A stretch of 25,427 nt of DNA from Candidatus Omnitrophota bacterium. GTDB lineage: Bacteria > Omnitrophota > Omnitrophia > Omnitrophales > Danuiimicrobiaceae. A model generated the notes under the pieces. The model made no database searches and was not told where the DNA came from. It saw only the letters and a list, made by a program, of their open reading frames with translations. A program made the translations under genes and the position numbers. Of this stretch, positions 21,460-25,427 are shown in pieces. Positions within the stretch are counted from its first letter, which is position 1; every line of letters starts with the position of its first letter. Where the stretch lies: NCBI GenBank assembly GCA_016206945.1, contig JACQQP010000143.1, forward strand, positions 1-25,427, read 5' to 3'.

Positions 21460-23463
21460 ATGTCGCTATTTAGGCTATCCAGTTCCATGCAGCCGAAGGG
21501 CGATCAGCCCGAGGCGATTCGTAAGTTGGTTGAAGGTTTTGAAGAAGGCGCCAAGGAACAGGTTTTGGTGGGCGTAACGGGTTCCGGCAAAACCTTCACC
21601 ATGGCCAATGTGATTGCCCAATGGGGAAAACCTGCGCTTGTCATTTCACACAATAAGACGCTCGCGGCGCAGCTTTATAGTGAGCTTAAGGAATTCTTTC
21701 CCGATCACGCGATCGAATATTTTGTTTCCTATTATGACTATTACCAGCCCGAGGCCTATATTCCTCAAACGGATACTTATATTGAGAAAGATGCTTCCAT
21801 TAATGACGATTTGGACCGGCTCCGTCTTGCGGCAACGAGTTCTATCCTTTCCAGGAAAGATGTGATTGTGGTTTCGAGCGTCTCCTGCATTTACGGTTTG
21901 GGTTCCCCTGAAGATTGGCAGGGCATGCTCGTTCAAATTGAGGAGAATCAAAACATCGTGCGTGACCAATTGTTGTCCGCCTTGGTCGGCATTCAATATG
22001 TGCGCAGCGACTCAAACTTCAGACGCGGTTCATTCCGGGTACGCGGCAATGTGGTCGACCTTTTTCCTTCATACGGTCAAAGTCCCTACCGGATTCATTT
22101 TTCGGGGGATGTGATTACTGAAATTATGCTTTTAGATCCCGTTCAATTTCGTTCCTTAAGGAAACTGGATCATCTTGCGATTTATCCGGCGAAACACTTT
22201 GTGACGCCTTCCGATCGCTTGAAAACCGCGATCGATTCGATTCGCGAAGAACTGGCTTGGCGGGTTCAGGAACTCCTGAAAGAGGGGAAAGATCTTGAGG
22301 CGAAGCGGCTTGAATCTCGGACGCGCTACGATCTGGAAATGCTTAGAGAAGTTGGATATTGTTCTGGAATTGAAAATTATTCGCGGCATCTTTCGGGACG
22401 AGCGCCAGGCTCAAAGCCTTATACGCTTCTAGATTATTTTCCAAAGGGCTTTCTAACGTTAATCGATGAATCTCATCAAACCATTCCTCAACTCCGCGGG
22501 ATGTACAACGGGGATTTGTCGCGGAAAAAGGTGCTCATCGAACACGGATTCCGCTTGCCTTCCGCTTTGGATAACCGGCCTCTCAATTTTGCCGAGTTTG
22601 AACGGATGATTCATGAAGTGATCTACGTTTCGGCAACGCCAAGTTCTTATGAAATGCAAAGGACGGCGCGTGTGGTAGAGCAAATCATAAGACCTACGGG
22701 TCTTATGGACCCTGTGATTGAAGTACGGCCGACAGAAGGAGAGATTGACGATTTGATCAAGGAGATAAAACTGAGAGCGCAAAAAAAAGAGCGCGTTTTG
22801 GTGACCACGCTCACGAAACGAATGGCAGAAGATTTGAGCCGTTATCTGAAAGAAGCGGCCATTCAGGTTCATTATCTTCACTCTGAATTCGATGCCTTTG
22901 AGCGCGTTGAAATTTTGAGGGACTTGAGGCTCCAGAAGTATGATTGTATTGTGGGGATCAATTTGCTCAGGGAAGGACTTGATCTTCCGGAAGTGTCGCT
23001 CGTTGTCATTTTGGATGCCGATAAGGAAGGTTTTTTGAGAAGCGACGTTTCTTTAATTCAAATTGCGGGCCGTGCGGCGCGCCATGTCCACGGAACCGTC
23101 ATCATGTATGGAGACAAGGTCACGGATTCGATGAGAAAAGCAATTGAAGAAACCAGGAGACGCCGCCAGATTCAGGAAGAATTCAATGAACAGAACGGCA
23201 TTACCCCCACTTCAATTAAAAAGGAGATTCGTTTGGGGATTGAGCAGTGGAAGAAAGCCGAGAGCTTGGCCGAATCCGTTGTGGGAGAAACGAAAGAGGG
23301 GCATGAAATCAAATCTTACATCGCCTATCTCTATGATAGAATGATGCGGGCGTCGAGTCTGCTTGATTTCGAACGCGCACGCAAACTTCGCGACGAAATT
23401 AGAAAGTTGGAAGCAGAACATGGACTTGAGAAAGAATCAAAGCTTAAGCTTTTGAGGCGATAG
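21460..23463 (+). CDS. uvrB: Excinuclease ABC subunit B (UvrB)
   Basis: UvrB verifies DNA damage with UvrA and positions UvrC for incision in nucleotide excision repair. The 667 residues match the family length (about 670). Walker A is G-V-T-G-S-G-K-T (38-45); the damage-probing beta-hairpin starts Y-Y-D-Y-Y-Q-P-E-A-Y (91-100); the D-E-S-H box is in L-I-D-E-S-H-Q-T-I-P-Q; helicase motifs V and VI are in G-L-D-L-P-E-V and Q-I-A-G-R-A-A-R; and the C-terminal UVR domain binding UvrC is D-F-E-R-A-R-K-L-R-D-E-I. The start gives the standard N-terminus, although there is no Shine-Dalgarno; translational coupling to the small upstream gene is likely. Confidence 0.98.
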   Translation: MSLFRLSSSMQPKGDQPEAIRKLVEGFEEGAKEQVLVGVTGSGKTFTMANVIAQWGKPALVISHNKTLAAQLYSELKEFFPDHAIEYFVSYYDYYQPEAYIPQTDTYIEKDASINDDLDRLRLAATSSILSRKDVIVVSSVSCIYGLGSPEDWQGMLVQIEENQNIVRDQLLSALVGIQYVRSDSNFRRGSFRVRGNVVDLFPSYGQSPYRIHFSGDVITEIMLLDPVQFRSLRKLDHLAIYPAKHFVTPSDRLKTAIDSIREELAWRVQELLKEGKDLEAKRLESRTRYDLEMLREVGYCSGIENYSRHLSGRAPGSKPYTLLDYFPKGFLTLIDESHQTIPQLRGMYNGDLSRKKVLIEHGFRLPSALDNRPLNFAEFERMIHEVIYVSATPSSYEMQRTARVVEQIIRPTGLMDPVIEVRPTEGEIDDLIKEIKLRAQKKERVLVTTLTKRMAEDLSRYLKEAAIQVHYLHSEFDAFERVEILRDLRLQKYDCIVGINLLREGLDLPEVSLVVILDADKEGFLRSDVSLIQIAGRAARHVHGTVIMYGDKVTDSMRKAIEETRRRRQIQEEFNEQNGITPTSIKKEIRLGIEQWKKAESLAESVVGETKEGHEIKSYIAYLYDRMMRASSLLDFERARKLRDEIRKLEAEHGLEKESKLKLLRR

Positions 23464-23488
23464 GTCGAAATTTCTAATGACGGTAAAG

Positions 23489-23516
23489 TTGACATTTGTC
23501 TTCGTTCTACTATAAT
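23489..23516 (+). promoter_or_regulatory. Full-consensus sigma-70 promoter of the aldolase-like gene
   Basis: TTGACA (23489-23494) and TATAAT (23511-23516) are both perfect, with a 16-base spacer. The predicted transcript start (about 23522-23524) is only three to five bases before the ATG at 23527. Confidence 0.8.
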
Positions 23517-23526
23517 TAACTTGGAG

Positions 23527-24168
23527 ATGGACGACCCGCTTAAATTTTTTGAAGATCAAAAAATTATCGCTGTGATCCGCGCAAGCGAACACGGCGACGC
23601 TGATGCCATGGCGAAAGCTTTAGTCGATGGTGGCGTCAGGATTCTTGAGATCACGCCTAGTATCCCTCAGTATACCAAGCTCATCGAGATTCTTTCGAAG
23701 CTGGATCAGGTACACGTAGGCCTTGGTTCCGCTACGGATGGGGAACAAGCGTACCGCGCGCTCACGGCGGGCGCGCGTTTTGTAAGCAGTCATTATATTG
23801 ATAAGAATATTTTCACCGTCTGTAAAAATAATAACGCCCTCGTGATCCAAGGCGCTTCGACCGTGAACGAAGCGATTGAGGCGTATAACCTTGGTGTGGA
23901 TCTGGTTAAGATTTATCCTGCCAATTTCCTAGGAGAAGCTCCTTATGTAAGCCGCTTGAGACGTTCCTTTCCGTTTCTCAAGCTGGTTCCTGCAGGCGGT
24001 GTGAATCAGGATAATTTTCTGGACTATATTAAGGCGGGCGCGACCGCATGCGTCATTGGCCGAAGCATTTGTGACAAAACGCTGATCCGCGCCCATCAAT
24101 GGTCGGAGATTACAGAACGGGCCAAGCAATTTATCCAGAAATTAGAAGGTCTTAAAGTCCCTCGTTAG
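23527..24168 (+). CDS. KDPG/KHG aldolase family protein (Eda-like)
   Basis: The protein has about 213 residues with a TIM-barrel fold. It shows the family's I-I-A-V-I-R strand (Arg20 counted from TTG at 23521), Glu43 in L-E-I-T, the Schiff-base Lys130 in D-L-V-K-I-Y-P-A and A-G-G-V (158-161). Eda cleaves 2-keto-3-deoxy-6-phosphogluconate to pyruvate and glyceraldehyde-3-phosphate. Some positions differ from classical Eda (G-L-G-S for G-V-G-T, S-S-H-Y for the S-P-G loop, S-T-V for T-P), so a related 2-keto-3-deoxy sugar-phosphate substrate is possible. An upstream TTG at 23521 would add two residues, but it lies at or before the predicted transcript start, so ATG 23527 is preferred. No edd or other Entner-Doudoroff gene is nearby. 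Confidence 0.85.
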   Translation: MDDPLKFFEDQKIIAVIRASEHGDADAMAKALVDGGVRILEITPSIPQYTKLIEILSKLDQVHVGLGSATDGEQAYRALTAGARFVSSHYIDKNIFTVCKNNNALVIQGASTVNEAIEAYNLGVDLVKIYPANFLGEAPYVSRLRRSFPFLKLVPAGGVNQDNFLDYIKAGATACVIGRSICDKTLIRAHQWSEITERAKQFIQKLEGLKVPR

Positions 24169-24190
24169 TGCTTCGAAATTTTGAGTTTCC

Positions 24191-24799
24191 TCACTGATCG
24201 ATCACATATTCCTGATGCAGCGTAAGAAGGTCGTGATACTTTCCCCGATCCGCTTTCCTGAGCGCCGCAAGATATCTCGGCTTGAATATTTCTCTTATTA
24301 ATTTTTCATCGCTTGGCCATTGAATAATATGCAGCTTTTTTTGATGCAGATAAACATTGGCGACGAGCCGCGCCCATCGCCCGTTGCCATTTTCGAAAGG
24401 ATGAATTTGGACCAGGCGGTGATGCATCCTCACTGCAATTTCGAAAGGCTCCGTCCTGTTTTTTTCCCATTGATAAAGATCATGAAGAAAACGATCAATT
24501 TCAGAGCCGATTTTTACAGGTGGCACGCCAAGATTTTTCCCCGTTTTTCTCTTCATTCCTGCCCAAGACCATACTTCTCCAAACATATCTTTATGGATCT
24601 GAAATAATGACTCATGGGTAAACAGATCCCTTCGACTTGTTGATTTCATAAATAGGAGGTATTTTGCATGGGCCTTACTATTATTTGCGCTTTCAGCGAT
24701 ATCCAAGTCATTTCTGTCTTTAATGTCAATCAGTAGACCCGAAAGATCGTCAACCGGAGTTTCGCCTTCTCCTCGCGGCCCCGTTAGATTTTTTGCCAT
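24191..24799 (-). CDS. Fic domain protein, mobile mystery protein B type
   Basis: This 202-residue protein has the Fic active-site loop H-P-F-E-N-G-N-G-R-W-A-R (133-144), complete with catalytic His133 and the phosphate-binding G-N-G-R. Fic enzymes transfer AMP or other nucleotide parts from a cofactor onto protein hydroxyls. The N-terminal pattern (T-P-V-D-D...G-L-L...L-D-I-A-E-S-A-N-N) and the HTH partner upstream match the pair annotated as mobile mystery proteins A and B, often found on mobile elements and behaving like toxin-antitoxin modules. It starts within the last 16 bases of the HTH gene, so the two are coupled. I see no clear S/T-x3-E-G/N inhibitory motif in it. Confidence 0.88.
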   Translation of the reverse strand: MAKNLTGPRGEGETPVDDLSGLLIDIKDRNDLDIAESANNSKAHAKYLLFMKSTSRRDLFTHESLFQIHKDMFGEVWSWAGMKRKTGKNLGVPPVKIGSEIDRFLHDLYQWEKNRTEPFEIAVRMHHRLVQIHPFENGNGRWARLVANVYLHQKKLHIIQWPSDEKLIREIFKPRYLAALRKADRGKYHDLLTLHQEYVIDQ

Positions 24800-25170
24800 A
24801 AGGCAGATTTGTCCTTCTTCAGGATCTGGTTTTTTAATTCGATTATTTGCTTCTCAATGACCTCATGCCCGGGTAGTTGCATCTCAATCGCCATAGATCC
24901 TGACGAAGTCAAAATAATTTTCCTGGCAACTGCTAAGCTTTGCTCGTCGAGAATCTCTTGTATGTCCTTTACAGGAATCAATTGACTGACGTAATGGCAA
25001 TTTAATCCCTGTGCTAGTTTCGTAATCGTTGGCGTCGTCAGATTTAGGCGCCTTCCATTTTCGATATCCGCAATCATACTTTGACTCAGACCGCTCCTCT
25101 CAGCCAGTTGCTCCTGGGTCATTCCGAGGGTTTGTCTCAGGCCTTTGATTTGCTCACCAATGGATTGCAT
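24784..25170 (-). CDS. XRE-family HTH protein, mobile mystery protein A type
   Basis: The protein has 128 residues. A helix-turn-helix of Cro/C1 type spans about 7-65 (L-G-M-T-Q-E-Q-L-A-E-R-S-G-L-S-Q-S-M), followed by the family-like C-H-Y-V-S-Q-L-I-P and a helical C-terminus with M-A-I-E-M-Q. It is the first gene of the Fic pair and is presumably its repressor, possibly its antitoxin. AAGGTGAG (25182-25175) is the Shine-Dalgarno. The promoter is embedded in an inverted repeat, consistent with autorepression. Confidence 0.86.
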   Translation of the reverse strand: MQSIGEQIKGLRQTLGMTQEQLAERSGLSQSMIADIENGRRLNLTTPTITKLAQGLNCHYVSQLIPVKDIQEILDEQSLAVARKIILTSSGSMAIEMQLPGHEVIEKQIIELKNQILKKDKSALWQKI

Positions 25171-25178
25171 TAGCTCAC

Positions 25179-25241
25179 CTTATAAAATTATATCCTTTAT
25201 AAGATATATATTCAAGTTAATAGTTATCTATTATAAGATAT
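25179..25241 (-). promoter_or_regulatory. Promoter and probable operator of the mobile mystery A/B pair
   Basis: On the minus strand, TTGAAT (25215-25210) and TATAAT (25192-25187) are separated by 17 bases. CTTATAAA (25179-25186) and TTTATAAG (25196-25203) form a perfect 8-bp inverted repeat around the -10 box. TTATAAGATAT is repeated directly at 25197-25207 and 25231-25241, giving a third half-site upstream. Confidence 0.65.
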
Positions 25242-25346
25242 GAAAATAAGGCAATCGCTTCAAATGGGGATTATTTCTATAGAGTTAATGAGGAAATCAA
25301 ATTAGTGCTTCGACTCATTTGATTTTGTGTGTTCGTGGTTCGGCAA

Positions 25347-25426
25347 GCTCACCACCCCGAGCGAAGTCGAGGGGCTCAGCACTGTGGTGAGCGACAATTG
25401 AAATTGGCAACGGTTCGACTTCGCTC
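25347..25426. repeat. Intergenic palindromic repeat cluster at the right edge
   Basis: GCTCACCAC (25347-25355) pairs with GTGGTGAGC (25384-25392). GAGCGAAGTCGA (25359-25370) recurs inverted as TCGACTTCGCTC (25415-25426). CAATT-GA-AATTG lies between. The words are those of a dispersed repeat seen in many bacterial genomes, and the element probably continues past the window. Confidence 0.7.
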
Positions 25427-25427
25427 A

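Noticed and set aside
1..25427. tRNA, rRNA, CRISPR array or transposase gene
   Set aside because: Reading by eye on both strands found none: no cloverleaf with a T-arm motif, no regularly spaced direct repeats and no transposase-like protein, despite the many palindromes.

Overview
The window reads as a chromosomal segment from an uncultivated Gram-negative bacterium. Envelope features (many signal peptides, lipoproteins, an M48 metalloprotease, a multi-pass membrane protein), a split three-subunit NAD(P) transhydrogenase and many dispersed palindromic repeats would fit a candidate phylum such as Omnitrophota or a relative in the PVC group. That placement is inference: there is no rRNA or ribosomal protein gene here to test it.

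Layout. 1-142 is the start of a hemolysin III family gene leaving the window on the minus strand. 283-708 is a cold-shock gene with a promoter, a hairpin-rich leader and a good terminator. 841-3839 holds a GIY-YIG protein, a large unknown membrane protein and two small exported proteins. 3836-9977 is a tightly overlapped operon: an MtnA-type isomerase, an M20 amidohydrolase, an AstA-like arginine N-succinyltransferase, an AstD-like semialdehyde dehydrogenase and a DDAH-like guanidino hydrolase. It looks like a non-canonical arginine succinyltransferase (AST) route in which unrelated or distantly related enzymes may stand in for AstB and AstE. 10075-10602 is a YiiX-like papain-fold hydrolase behind a structured leader. 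10730-12143 is an ECF sigma factor, a membrane protein in the anti-sigma position and a secreted protein. 12215-14286 is a run of small exported proteins ending in an M48 lipoprotein. 14495-15220 is a DUF378 protein and a CBS-pair protein; 15280-18084 is pntAA-pntAB-pntB. A GH144-like glycosidase with a CBM9-like tail lies on the minus strand at 18081-20111, followed by nadC, a small membrane protein, uvrB and a KDPG-aldolase-like gene. On the minus strand at 24191-25170 is a Fic/HTH pair of the mobile mystery B/A type.

The most unusual signal is a set of palindromic repeat elements lying inside coding sequences without breaking the frame: in the M20 gene (5839-5895), the DDAH-like gene (9174-9290), the start of the glycosidase gene (19998-20072) and nadC (20766-20923). 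Each encodes an extra 19-53 residues that look foreign to the enzyme family. Two of them, in nadC and the DDAH-like gene, share several 8-10 base words. Further palindromes occupy intergenic DNA at 14296-14446 and at the right end. This resembles in principle the Rickettsia palindromic elements that insert in frame, but the families here are different.

Regulatory points of note: a possible attenuator plus a Shine-Dalgarno-masking hairpin ahead of the cold-shock gene; a full-consensus sigma-70 promoter whose predicted transcript starts only a few bases before the aldolase ATG; and an inverted repeat wrapped around the -10 box of the mobile-mystery pair, which suggests autorepression. No tRNA, rRNA, CRISPR array or transposase gene was seen.
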